Positions 44,467-52,878 of a DNA stretch of 64,000 bases are shown piece after piece. The stretch is from NCBI GenBank assembly GCA_963703335.1, contig OY969812.1, positions 1,488,001 to 1,552,000 on the forward strand, written 5' to 3'. Position 1 is the first letter of the stretch. The number at the start of each line of letters is the position of its first letter. Position numbers and translations under genes: made by a program. Source of the stretch: VRUE01 sp963703335 (GTDB taxonomy: Bacteria; Actinomycetota; Thermoleophilia; Solirubrobacterales; 70-9). The notes beneath the pieces are model-generated. The model saw only the letters and a list, made by a program, of their open reading frames with translations. It ran no database searches and was not told where the DNA came from.

Positions 44467-44870
44467 TCGCCGCCGATAGCTCGGTGTTGATCGCAGGCTT
44501 TGCTCCGGAGCATCCGTTCCACGGTGCCGCTAAGGCACCCCTGCGTAGAGCCCGTACGAACGGGAGGCTGATCGCGCACACGATGGCCGAGACCTATTCG
44601 GTTCTGACGGGCCAGGCCTACGGCCAGCCACCTGCCGAGGTCCTGGAATACCTCAAACAGTTTCTCGGACGACCGGCGCTTGGACTCTCGGCGAACTCCT
44701 ACTTCAAGGTGTTGGGAAAGCTTGCAGACGGGGGAATCGTGGGTGGCGCCATATACGACGGTCTCATTGCCGCGACCGCGGCACAGGCGAGTGTCCGCCT
44801 GCTCAGCCTCGACGGACGGGCAGCAAGAACCTACGCGGCGCTCGGCGCCGACTACGAGATCCTGATTTGA
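44451..44870 (+). CDS. vapC: PIN-domain ribonuclease toxin (VapC)
   Basis: A 139-residue PIN protein. Acidic metal ligands can be placed at AADSSVLIAGF (Asp near residue 9), HTMAETYSVLTG (Glu near 47), GGAIYDGLIAATA (Asp) and LLSLDGRAARTYA (Asp). VapC toxins cut tRNA or rRNA. GTG 44451 overlaps the antitoxin gene; the stop overlaps the TTG start of cobA-hemD, so the toxin gene is embedded in the heme operon's chain of overlaps. Confidence 0.85.
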   Translation: MATPLVAADSSVLIAGFAPEHPFHGAAKAPLRRARTNGRLIAHTMAETYSVLTGQAYGQPPAEVLEYLKQFLGRPALGLSANSYFKVLGKLADGGIVGGAIYDGLIAATAAQASVRLLSLDGRAARTYAALGADYEILI

Positions 44871-46423
44871 GCGCGGCCCGTCGCGGACTCGTCTATCTCG
44901 TCGGCGCCGGCCCCGGCGATCCGGGGCTGATGACAGCTCGATCGCTGGAGTTGATTGACACCGCCGACGCGATTTACTACGACCGCCTGATCCCGCCGGG
45001 GGCGCTTGACGGCGCACGCGAGGACGCCGAGCTGGTCTACGTCGGCAAGGCCCCCGGCAAGCCGTCCGTGCCGCAGGGGGAGATCGGCGAGCGGCTGATC
45101 GCAGCTGCTCGGGAAGGCAAGAGCGTGGTGCGGCTCAAGGGCGGCGATCCGTTCGTCTTCGGCCGCGGCGGTGAGGAGGGCGAAGCGTTGCACGAGGCCG
45201 GGGTCGAGTTCGAGATCGTGCCGGGCATCACCGCCGGGGTCGCCGCGAGCGCCTACGCCGGCATCCCGGTCACCCACCGCGACGATGCCTCGGCCGTCGC
45301 CTTCGTCACTGGCCACGAGGATCCTGACAAGGACGAGAGCGCGCTTGACTGGGAGGCGCTCGCCCGCTTCCCCGGCACGCTCGTCTTCTACATGGGGGTC
45401 AAGCGTCTTGCAGACAACGCCGCGGCGTTGATCGCAGCAGGTCGCGACGCAAACGAGCCTGCCGCCGCGATCGAACGCGGCACGATGGACGGCCAGCGCA
45501 CCGTCGTCGCCACGCTCGGCGCACTGGCCGAGACTGTGGAGCGGGAGGGCATCGGCGCCCCAGCCCTGATCGTCATCGGTCCCGTGGTCGAACGTCGCCA
45601 GGAGCTGGCCTGGCTGGAGCGCCGTCCACTCCACGGGCGCCGCGTCGTCGTCACCCGCGCCCGTGCACAAGCGAGCGGCCTCGCCACGACCCTGCGCGGG
45701 CTCGGTGCCGAAGTGGTCGAGCTGCCGGCAATCCGGATCGAGCCGCGGATCGAGAGCGATGAGGTGCAGGGTGCTGTCGAGCGAATCGGCGACTACGCGT
45801 TGATCTGCGTAACCAGCTCAAACGGCGCGCACCTGCTGTTCAAAGCCCTGCGCGCCGCCGGGCTCGATGCGCGGGCGCTTTCCGGGCCTGAAAAACAGCA
45901 GGTAAGACGAGTAGGGACTGTCGCGAAGACTGGCACGGCTGTTGCGGCGATCGGCCCTGGCACCGCGCGGGCGCTCGCCAAGCACGGCGTCGCCGCTGAC
46001 ATCGTCCCCGAGCGCTTCGTCGCCGAGTCCCTGGTCGAGGCGCTGGCCGAGGTTGAGGTGAGCGGCAAGCGCGTGCTCCTCGCCCGCGCCGCCGACGCCC
46101 GCGACGTCATTCCCGAGCACCTGACCGGCCGCGGCGCCGAAGTCGACGTCGTCGCTCTCTATGAGACCGTGCGCGAAGAGCCAAGCCCCGAGGCCGTTGA
46201 GGCGGCCCAGAGCGCCGACTACGTCACCTTCACCTCGTCCTCGACCGTGCGCAATCTGACCGACGCCCTCGGCGACCGCTTCCCAAAAGAGGCCCGCATC
46301 GTCTCGATCGGCCCAGTCACAAGCGAGGCTGTCCAAGACGCCGGCCTCGAGGTCCACGTCGAAGCCGAGCGCCACGACGTGGAGGGCCTAGTCGCCGCCC
46401 TCCTCACCGACGCCGCCCGCTGA
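44867..46423 (+). CDS. cobA-hemD: Fused uroporphyrinogen-III C-methyltransferase / uroporphyrinogen-III synthase
   Basis: A 518-residue fusion. Residues 1-245 are a SUMT (CobA): YLVGAGPGDPGLMTARSLEL, YDRLIPPGAL, RLKGGDPFVFGRGGEE, VPGITAGVAASAYAGIP. Residues about 255-518 are HemD: RRVVVTRARAQASGLATTLR, ICVTSSNGAHLLFKAL, VAAIGPGTARALAKHG, YVTFTSSSTVRNL. It closes uroporphyrinogen III and directs part of it to siroheme or B12. About 18 residues (PEKQQVRRVGTVAKTGTA) between GLDARALSG and VAAIGPGTA look like an insertion. The TTG start overlaps vapC. Confidence 0.92.
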   Translation: MSAARRGLVYLVGAGPGDPGLMTARSLELIDTADAIYYDRLIPPGALDGAREDAELVYVGKAPGKPSVPQGEIGERLIAAAREGKSVVRLKGGDPFVFGRGGEEGEALHEAGVEFEIVPGITAGVAASAYAGIPVTHRDDASAVAFVTGHEDPDKDESALDWEALARFPGTLVFYMGVKRLADNAAALIAAGRDANEPAAAIERGTMDGQRTVVATLGALAETVEREGIGAPALIVIGPVVERRQELAWLERRPLHGRRVVVTRARAQASGLATTLRGLGAEVVELPAIRIEPRIESDEVQGAVERIGDYALICVTSSNGAHLLFKALRAAGLDARALSGPEKQQVRRVGTVAKTGTAVAAIGPGTARALAKHGVAADIVPERFVAESLVEALAEVEVSGKRVLLARAADARDVIPEHLTGRGAEVDVVALYETVREEPSPEAVEAAQSADYVTFTSSSTVRNLTDALGDRFPKEARIVSIGPVTSEAVQDAGLEVHVEAERHDVEGLVAALLTDAAR

Positions 46424-46425
46424 CT

Positions 46426-47190
46426 TTGGTTGCCTTCGGGGCACCCCACCGGCACTTCAGGGTCACCGACTCGACCAACAGCCGCGCTCGCGAGCTGGTC
46501 GAGGCCGGCGCGCCCGGCGGCGCTGTGGTCACCGCTCGGGAACAGACCGCAGGGCGGGGACGGCAGGGACGGGTCTGGACAGCGCCCGAAGGCAAAGCGC
46601 TGCTCTACTCGGCGATCCTGCGGCCGCTCGACGAGCGCCACCTACTGCTGCCTCTCTCGGTCCCGCTCGCGGTCTGTGCCGCTGCCGAGGCCCTTCGACC
46701 CGACTGCAAGTGTCAGGTCAAGTGGCCCAACGACATCTGGCTCGAGGGGCGCAAGCTCGCCGGCATCCTGATCGAGGCCAAGCCGCAGGACGGCTGGGCC
46801 GTGATCGGCATCGGCCTCAACCTCACCATCGCTCCGGAGGAGTTCCCCGCCGACCTCCGTCAACCGGCGGTCTCACTCTTCGCCGCGACTGATGGGACTC
46901 GGGGGGAGTCCCGACGGAGCCTCCCCGCTGTTGCTCCGACGGGACTCCCCCCGAGTCCCTACACCGCCGCAGCAGTGCTAAGCCGCCAGCTCGACCACTG
47001 GGTCTGGGCCGAAGACAAGGAGGTGCTCAGCGAGTGGCGCAGCCGCGACGGCCTGCGCGGGCGGGAGGTCTCCTGGGAGGAGGGCTCAGGAGTCGCCGAC
47101 GGCATCGACGACCGCGGCAACCTCGTCGTCGTCGTCCCCGGCGGCGACCGCGTCAGCCTCGGTGCCGGCGAGGTCCAGCTTCGGCTCTGA
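46426..47190 (+). CDS. birA: Biotin--[acetyl-CoA-carboxylase] ligase, carrying an in-frame palindromic insertion
   Basis: A 254-residue class I BirA without the DNA-binding domain. VTDSTNSRARELVEAGAPGG, REQTAGRGRQGRVW (biotinyl-AMP loop) and KWPNDIWLEGRKLAGILIE are the catalytic motifs; the C-terminal SH3-like domain ends GDRVSLGAGEVQLRL. Residues about 157-178 (DGTRGESRRSLPAVAPTGLP) come from a family A palindrome of exactly 22 codons, in the loop between the catalytic domain's last strands and helix TAAAVLSRQL. The start is a TTG at 46426, 2 bases after the cobA-hemD stop. Its 3' end overlaps the helicase gene antisense. Confidence 0.9.
   Translation: MVAFGAPHRHFRVTDSTNSRARELVEAGAPGGAVVTAREQTAGRGRQGRVWTAPEGKALLYSAILRPLDERHLLLPLSVPLAVCAAAEALRPDCKCQVKWPNDIWLEGRKLAGILIEAKPQDGWAVIGIGLNLTIAPEEFPADLRQPAVSLFAATDGTRGESRRSLPAVAPTGLPPSPYTAAAVLSRQLDHWVWAEDKEVLSEWRSRDGLRGREVSWEEGSGVADGIDDRGNLVVVVPGGDRVSLGAGEVQLRL
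46894..46959. repeat. Palindromic element, CTCCCCGCTKTT-loop family (family A), copy 3, inside birA
   Basis: Two 27-base arms (46894-46920 and 46933-46959) pair with one mismatch around the loop CTCCCCGCTGTT. The total is 66 bases, exactly 22 codons, with no stop in the birA frame. The loop equals that of the copy at 35510-35577; the arms do not. Confidence 0.82.
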
Positions 47191-49683
47191 GTCCTCGCCC
47201 GGATCAGCGTCCTTCTTCGTCTCACGGCCTTTTCTCGCCGCCGCTCCGTCCTTCTTCGGCGGCCGCTTCTTCCCTCGCTTGCCGCGTCGCTTGCCGCCCT
47301 TGGGGAAGTTGCGCAGCAGCTCGCGGGCGATCGCCGAGGGCTTGCGCGCCATCCGCATGCGGGCGCCGCGCAGCACCTCTTCGCCCTCCGGCGTGTGCGA
47401 GACGGCACCAGCCAGCAGTGCCACCGCGAGGCGGCGGTCCTGTTTGCGCGCTGCGTGGACGAGCCGGCGGGCGTTGCGGCCGTGCGCCCGCCCCGACGAG
47501 TTGACCAGCAGGCCGAGCAGCCGCTTCGTCTCCGGCCAGCGCTGCACCGCATACTCTTCGTGCAGCTCGCGCGTGTAGGAGGCGAGGCGCCAGACCCAGG
47601 CTTGGGCCTGATCGCGGCGGCCGATCCGCTTGTCGACCAGCGCCTGCAGCAGCGTCCGCGTGCCGGCGCGCTTGTCCTCGCGGCTCCAGGTGCCGACGAT
47701 GTCGATCGCGTCGTCGAAGGCCTCGGCGTCGCCAAGGTCGGCGATCTCGCTCAGCGCTTTCAGCTTCAGCTGCGAGTTGCGGTTGCGCTGCACGCAGGTG
47801 AGCAGGAAGCGCCGCTTCAGCTCCTTCGAGCCAGAGCCCTGCAGGATTGCGCGCCCGCGGCGCCAGCCCTGCGGGTTGACCCGCGCGCCGGCAAGCGCCG
47901 CCCAGGCGTGCTGCTCGGCGTGGTCGAGGTTCTCTACCGCGATCCGCCAGAGCTCGCGTTCAAGCACCTGCATGCGGCGATCCTCTTCCCCGGAGACCGG
48001 CACGATCCGCCGCTCGACCCGGATCCGCCGTCCGCGTGAGCGCCGCACCGGACCGATCACGATCGCGCCGCCACGGTAGACGTCGCGGTCGAGCAGGCTG
48101 TGCAGGGTGATGATCGTCTCGTCGTGGGTGGTCGCCGGGTGGACGAAGTCGATCACCAGGCCGGCCTCCTTGCCCGGCGCCCGCCGGGTCACGCGACCGA
48201 CCCGCTGCTGGTAGATGCGCCGCGAGGCGGTAGGCGCCAGGTGCATGCAGAGCGTCGCCCGCGGTGAGTTCCAGCCCTCGGCGAGCAGCATCGCGTTGCA
48301 GAGCACGTCAACCTCGCCGCGCTCGAAGCCGGCGAGGATCTCGGCAAGTTCGCGCTTCGGCGTCTCCCCGGAGACGGCGCGCGCGGTGACGCCAGCGGCC
48401 TGCAGCGCCCGCGCGACGTTCTTGGCGTGCTGCACGCCGGCGGTGTAGAGGACGCCGGGCATGCCATCGAAGCGCGTCTTGTAGAGGTCGGCGATCGCGA
48501 CGTTGAAGGGCTCCTGATCGAGCAGCGCGGCCAGCTCCTCCTGGTCGAAGTCCTGATCGACCTCGCCTTTTCGCAGCGGCACCTTGGCGATCGTCCGCAC
48601 CCCCGGGCCCGGCGGGATGCGCATGCAGCGCAGCGGCGAGATCACGCCGCGGCGCGCCGCCTGGATCAGGTCGAAGCGCGAGGTCTGGGTCGGGAAGAGG
48701 TCGGTGACGTGGCGGGCGATCAGCGCCCCGGTCGCGGTCATGCCGATGAAGACAGGACCGACCCAGGCGCGAATGCAGGCGCTGGTCTTCTCGCCCAGCG
48801 CGGTGTGCGCCTCGTCGCAGATCACGATCGAGTAGGCGTCGGAGATTTTCTTGTGGTTGCGGACGAACCACTGGTAGGTCTCGACCGTTACCGGGCCGTC
48901 GGGATCGTCGCGGTCGCCGAGCAGCGGCGGGCGCAGGCGCTCCTTGTAGCCGCGGTCGGAGATCTCGCCGATGAACTGGTCGACGAGGTTGCGACGGTGG
49001 GTGAGGATCAGCACGCCGCCGGTGCGCGAAGCGTCGATGAAGCCGACCGCGGCGACGGTCTTGCCGGCGCCGGTCGCGTGCTCGAACCAAAAGCGCCGCT
49101 CGGCGCCGGGGTCGTCGGGCGCCTCCTCGATCGTCTCCTCGTCGTCGGCAGCCTGCTCTTCCCAGTCCTGCGGCTCCTCGTCAGGCGCCAGCTCCTCGTC
49201 CTCGAGCTCCTCGTCGCCGTTGCTCTCGGCGTCCCCAGCGCTCACCTCCTCGGCGTCGCTGGCAGCCGCGTCCTTCTCGGCGACCGCGCCCGAGCCCTTG
49301 CCGTTCGCCTTGCCGTTGGCTTCGCCGTCGGCGGCGACCTGCTGCTCGGCCATCAGCTCGGTCAGCGTGCCCGAGAGGGCATCGACCTGATGGGGGTTCA
49401 GTTCGGCGCCGTCGCGCAGCTTGGGCGGCTCGTCGGCGAGCAATCGCTCCAGCCCCAGCAGCAGCGAGAAGTCGCGGCGCCACTGGATCGAGGGGTTCTC
49501 GGAGCCGTCGTCAAGCTCGGCCAGGGCGGCGTCGAGGGCGCGGCGTCGCGCCGTTCCGGGCGCAAGCGCCTCCGGCCCCTCGCCGTCGAGCAGGAAGGGC
49601 TCGCGGGCGAACTCAGCTGCCCGATCGATATCGGCGCTAGATGGAACTGCCGCCGGCGCGGCAACTTCGCTGGTCTTGGCCAT
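47086..49683 (-). CDS. DEAH-box superfamily 2 helicase with acidic insert
   Basis: An 865-residue protein. The helicase core has HATGAGKTVAAVGFIDASR (Walker A, about residue 203), IVICDEAHTALGE (DEAH, about 289), MTATGALIARH (motif III), LYTAGVQHAKNVARAL and RIYQQRVGRVTRRAPG (motif VI, about 492). Residues about 110-190 between the N-terminal helical part and Walker A are strongly acidic. The C-terminal third is helical and ends in a Lys/Arg-rich stretch and a low-complexity acidic tail. It resembles helicases of restriction or repair systems, but no partner is adjacent. The last 105 bases overlap birA antisense; the tail may be read-through. Confidence 0.82.
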   Translation of the reverse strand: MAKTSEVAAPAAVPSSADIDRAAEFAREPFLLDGEGPEALAPGTARRRALDAALAELDDGSENPSIQWRRDFSLLLGLERLLADEPPKLRDGAELNPHQVDALSGTLTELMAEQQVAADGEANGKANGKGSGAVAEKDAAASDAEEVSAGDAESNGDEELEDEELAPDEEPQDWEEQAADDEETIEEAPDDPGAERRFWFEHATGAGKTVAAVGFIDASRTGGVLILTHRRNLVDQFIGEISDRGYKERLRPPLLGDRDDPDGPVTVETYQWFVRNHKKISDAYSIVICDEAHTALGEKTSACIRAWVGPVFIGMTATGALIARHVTDLFPTQTSRFDLIQAARRGVISPLRCMRIPPGPGVRTIAKVPLRKGEVDQDFDQEELAALLDQEPFNVAIADLYKTRFDGMPGVLYTAGVQHAKNVARALQAAGVTARAVSGETPKRELAEILAGFERGEVDVLCNAMLLAEGWNSPRATLCMHLAPTASRRIYQQRVGRVTRRAPGKEAGLVIDFVHPATTHDETIITLHSLLDRDVYRGGAIVIGPVRRSRGRRIRVERRIVPVSGEEDRRMQVLERELWRIAVENLDHAEQHAWAALAGARVNPQGWRRGRAILQGSGSKELKRRFLLTCVQRNRNSQLKLKALSEIADLGDAEAFDDAIDIVGTWSREDKRAGTRTLLQALVDKRIGRRDQAQAWVWRLASYTRELHEEYAVQRWPETKRLLGLLVNSSGRAHGRNARRLVHAARKQDRRLAVALLAGAVSHTPEGEEVLRGARMRMARKPSAIARELLRNFPKGGKRRGKRGKKRPPKKDGAAARKGRETKKDADPGEDSEPKLDLAGTEADAVAAGDDDDEVAAVVDAVGDS

Positions 49684-49837
49684 AAAGGCTTTCGGATTCC
49701 GTCCCCGCCGCGATAGATGACGGGCGGGGGCACTTAGACGAGGAATGCCGGGCGTCAGTCTTCTACTTCCCCCCGGCGCTCTCACTGGCGGCTCGCAATG
49801 CAGCGAACCGGACATACGTATTGTAATCAGAGAATTG

Positions 49838-50431
49838 ATGAAAAAGGGACGACAGTTCGCGATCGGTCTGATCTCGGTCGCGGCGGCAGGGTTGGTGGCG
49901 GCCGGTTGCGGCGCCAATAGCGACGGCGATTACGGCGGTCAGCACCCCGACTACGCCACGGCGCTCGCCGGCGCACCGGCGCCGTTGGCCGCTCTATATG
50001 AGGAAGGCAACGAGCTGCTGCCCGGCGGCAGCGATGCCTTCGAAGAGCGCATCGCGGCCTTGAAAGGGTTCCCGGTGGTGGTCAACGTCTGGGCCTCCTG
50101 GTGCGGGCCCTGCCGCTTCGAGTTCCCGACCCTGCAGAAGCTCTCCGCTCGCTACGGCAAGCAGGTCGCCTTCCTCGGCGTCGACAGCCAGGACTCCGAC
50201 GACGGCGCTGAAACCTTCCTCGAAGAGGCGCCGGTCCCGTATCCGAGCTACAGCGACGGCGACCAGGGGATCGCCGAGGCGATTGGCACCGGGGGTGGCC
50301 TCCCCGACACCGCCTTCTACGATCGCAGCGGCGAGCTCTGCTTTCTCAAGCTGGGTCCCTACGTCGAGCATGCCGAACTGGGGAGAGACATCCGCCGCTT
50401 CGCCCTGCACGAAGAATGCGAAGGCGGATAA
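49838..50431 (+). CDS. TlpA-like thioredoxin-fold lipoprotein
   Basis: A 197-residue membrane-anchored oxidoreductase. The lipoprotein signal ends in the lipobox VAAGC (Cys 19 or so), and the thioredoxin fold has VVNVWASWCGPCRFEFPTLQ, FLGVDSQDSDDGA and GGLPDTAFYDRSGE with the cis-proline. Such proteins reduce apocytochrome or other extracytoplasmic disulfides, which fits the ccm genes nearby but not in the same operon. ATG 49838 is chosen over upstream in-frame codons because it opens the signal peptide. Confidence 0.85.
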   Translation: MKKGRQFAIGLISVAAAGLVAAGCGANSDGDYGGQHPDYATALAGAPAPLAALYEEGNELLPGGSDAFEERIAALKGFPVVVNVWASWCGPCRFEFPTLQKLSARYGKQVAFLGVDSQDSDDGAETFLEEAPVPYPSYSDGDQGIAEAIGTGGGLPDTAFYDRSGELCFLKLGPYVEHAELGRDIRRFALHEECEGG

Positions 50432-50438
50432 TCGGAAT

Positions 50439-50918
50439 ATGGACGCCGCCGTCGTCATTGCCCTGATTGGAGTCGCGCTGCTCGTCGCCGAGCTGCTGCT
50501 CTCGACGGGCGGCGTGCTGGCGGCCCTTGGCGCGCTCGGTCTGGTCGCCGGCGGTGTGCTGGCCTTGGAGTCCGACAGCAGCGCCGCCGACTACGTTGGG
50601 CCGGCCCTGATCGCGCTCGGCGTGCTCTCCCTCGTCGCCTTCTACTTCATCACCCGCAAGGTGGTCGAGGCCCACCGCGATCAGCCAGTGCGCACCGGCT
50701 CGGAGGAGCTGGTCGGCTCGATCGCCGAGGCGCGCAGCACGCTCGACCCCGAGGGTCAGGTCTGGGTTGGCGGGACGCTTTGGGGCGCTCGGCTGGCCGG
50801 CGGCGATGGCCCCGTCCAGCTTGGGGATAGAGTCAGGGTCGATGCGGTGGAAGGGCTGACGCTGGTGGTCCGCCCCGAGCCGACCCCCACCGGCAAAGCC
50901 GAGGAAGGAGCAAGCTGA
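50439..50918 (+). CDS. NfeD-like membrane protein
   Basis: A 159-residue protein with an N-terminal membrane region of about three helices (VVIALIGVALLVAELLLSTG, GALGLVAGGVLALE, LIALGVLSLVAFYFIT) and a C-terminal OB-fold-like domain (VGSIAEARSTLDPEGQVWVG, GDRVRVDAVEGLTLVVRP). NfeD proteins partner with stomatin/SPFH proteins, and the stomatin gene follows with a TGATG overlap. It is a short NfeD without the ClpP-like protease domain. Confidence 0.88.
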   Translation: MDAAVVIALIGVALLVAELLLSTGGVLAALGALGLVAGGVLALESDSSAADYVGPALIALGVLSLVAFYFITRKVVEAHRDQPVRTGSEELVGSIAEARSTLDPEGQVWVGGTLWGARLAGGDGPVQLGDRVRVDAVEGLTLVVRPEPTPTGKAEEGAS

Positions 50919-51763
50919 TGGCAGCGGCACTCGGAGTCCTGGTCATCATCGCGTTCTTCGTCGTGGTCGCGCTCGGTACCTCGGTGCGGGTGCTGCGCGA
51001 GTACGAGCGCGGCGTCATCTTCCGGCTCGGCCGGCTGATCGCCCAGAAGGGTCCCGGCCTGATCCTGCTGATCCCGCTGATCGACCGCATGGTCAAGGTC
51101 GATCTGCGCACGATCACACTGAACATCCCGCCGCAGGAGGTGATCACCCGCGACAACGTGCCGGCCGGCGTCAACGCCGTCGCCTACTTCCGCGTGATCG
51201 ACTCCCGCAAGGCGATCGTCGAGGTCGAGAACTTCCTGCTCGCCACCTCGCAGATCTCGCAGACCGCGCTGCGCTCGGTGCTCGGCAAGGCCGAGTTCGA
51301 TCAGCTGCTCTCCGAGCGCGAGCGGCTCAACGAAGAGCTGCAGAAGATCATTGACGAGTCGACCGAGCCCTGGGGCGTGAAGGTGACCGCGGTCGAGATC
51401 AAGGACGTCGAAATCCCCGAACAGATGCAGCGCGCGATCGCCCGCCAGGCCGAGGCCGAGCGCGAGCGGCGAGCCAAGATCATCAACTCCGAGGGCGAGT
51501 TCCAGGCAGCGCAGAAGCTCACCGACGCGGCCGACATCATCAGCACCAACCCGGCCTCGCTGCAGCTGCGCTACCTGCAGACGCTCTTGGAAATCGGCAG
51601 CAACCAGAACACCACCGTCGTCTTCCCACTGCCGATGGACGTGCTTGAGCCCTTCGTCAATGCGACGAACCGGAGTAACGAGCGGCCCAAACCGCCGCCG
51701 CCTCCAACGGATGCTCCAGCGGCACCCGCGCCCGATCCGGACCTGCCACCTTCCCGCTCCTGA
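50918..51763 (+). CDS. Stomatin-like SPFH-domain membrane protein
   Basis: A 281-residue protein: N-terminal membrane helix (LGVLVIIAFFVVVALGT), SPFH/band 7 domain (REYERGVIFRLGRLIAQKGP, DNVPAGVNAVAYFRV), coiled coil (RQAEAERERRAKIINSEGE) and a proline-rich tail. With NfeD it forms the conserved stomatin operon partner pair, thought to organise membrane microdomains. Translation is coupled to nfeD. Confidence 0.9.
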   Translation: MAAALGVLVIIAFFVVVALGTSVRVLREYERGVIFRLGRLIAQKGPGLILLIPLIDRMVKVDLRTITLNIPPQEVITRDNVPAGVNAVAYFRVIDSRKAIVEVENFLLATSQISQTALRSVLGKAEFDQLLSERERLNEELQKIIDESTEPWGVKVTAVEIKDVEIPEQMQRAIARQAEAERERRAKIINSEGEFQAAQKLTDAADIISTNPASLQLRYLQTLLEIGSNQNTTVVFPLPMDVLEPFVNATNRSNERPKPPPPPTDAPAAPAPDPDLPPSRS

Positions 51764-52821
51764 GCTCCCCCGAACTACGCATCGACCAGCTCTCGGGCCT
51801 GCCGGCGATCCTCGCCCCGGGGCGCGCCGATCGTCCCGAAAGCTTCAACCCACCCAAGAGCGAGCCGAAGGGAGCGGACAACTGCCCCTTCTGCGAGGGG
51901 CGCGAGGACCGCACGCCGCCGGAGGTGCACGCAATGCGGCCGGGGGGTGGCGAGCCGGATAGCCGCGGCTGGATGACGCGCGTCGTGCCGAACCTCTACC
52001 CCGCGCTCGCCGACGAGCGGGTCACCGCGCCGGCCGGAGCGACGAAGGGCGAGGCAGGCGCCTTCGCAAGCGCCGGCGACCCCCTGCTCGAGTCGCGCCG
52101 CGCGGGCGAGCCCGATCTCTTCTCCTCGCGCCCCGCCTCGGGTTGTCACGAGGTGTTGATCAACACGCCCGCCCACGTCACGGCGATGAACGAGCTGAGC
52201 GTAGAGCAGCTCGCCGCCGCGGTCACGACCTGGCGTGAGCGGATGCGCGCCCACGGCGACGCCTCCTACGTGCAGCTGATCGTCAACGAGGGCGGCGGCG
52301 CGGGGGCGTCGCTCGAGCACTCCCACGCGCAGCTCTACGCGCTCGATTTCGTCCCAGCCGCGGTCGCCCGCGAGCGGGAGCGCGTCGGCGCCTACGCCGA
52401 ACGCACCGGCGGCGGCGGGCTACTCAGCGAGATCCTGGTCGAGGAGGTGCGCCGCCGCGAGCGCCTGGTGGCAATCGACGACGAGGCGGCGCTGATCTGC
52501 CCCTGGGCCTCGCGCTCCCCTTTCGAGCTGCGGGTGGTCCCCCGCACTGAGGCGGCGAGCTTTGCCGACGACACGACCGGCGCGGCGATGATCCACACCG
52601 CGCTGCGCCTTCTCGCCAAGCGCTTCGACGGCTCGCCCGAGCTGAACCTCTGGGTCCGCACGGCGCCCCGCGGCACCGATCACTTCCACTGGCACGTCGA
52701 CATCGCCCCCCGTCTCAGCATCAAGGCGTCCTTCGAGTTCGCGACAGGAGTCGACATCAACATCTACCCACCCGAGCGCGCGGCAGCCGACCTGCGCGAG
52801 GTGCTCAACGCAGAGGTGTAA
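51760..52821 (+). CDS. galT: Galactose-1-phosphate uridylyltransferase
   Basis: A 353-residue GalT-like protein. LRIDQLSGLPAILAPGRADR starts it, CPFCEGRED carries zinc-binding cysteines, VVPNLYPAL and HEVLINTPAHV are conserved, and SLEHSHAQLYAL contains the active-site histidines (HSH instead of the usual HPH); HWHVDIAPRL follows. No ATG, GTG or TTG lies upstream of the zinc motif in frame, so CTG 51760, overlapping the stomatin stop, is the probable start; the ATG at 51925 would lose the zinc site. The stop lies in a palindromic repeat. Confidence 0.83.
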   Translation: MSSPELRIDQLSGLPAILAPGRADRPESFNPPKSEPKGADNCPFCEGREDRTPPEVHAMRPGGGEPDSRGWMTRVVPNLYPALADERVTAPAGATKGEAGAFASAGDPLLESRRAGEPDLFSSRPASGCHEVLINTPAHVTAMNELSVEQLAAAVTTWRERMRAHGDASYVQLIVNEGGGAGASLEHSHAQLYALDFVPAAVARERERVGAYAERTGGGGLLSEILVEEVRRRERLVAIDDEAALICPWASRSPFELRVVPRTEAASFADDTTGAAMIHTALRLLAKRFDGSPELNLWVRTAPRGTDHFHWHVDIAPRLSIKASFEFATGVDINIYPPERAAADLREVLNAEV

Positions 52822-52858
52822 CGCGCTGGGGATCCCTGAGACCCACAACGCGTTGCAC
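52816..52858. repeat. Palindromic element, AACGC family (family D), copy 3
   Basis: GTGTAACGCG (52816-52825) pairs with CGCGTTGCAC (52849-52858) with one G-T, and TGGG/CCCA extends the stem. The TAA stop of galT is in the left arm. The loop is GATCCCTGAGA. Confidence 0.7.
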
Positions 52859-52878
52859 ATCGTCGTAAGGTCCGCCCA

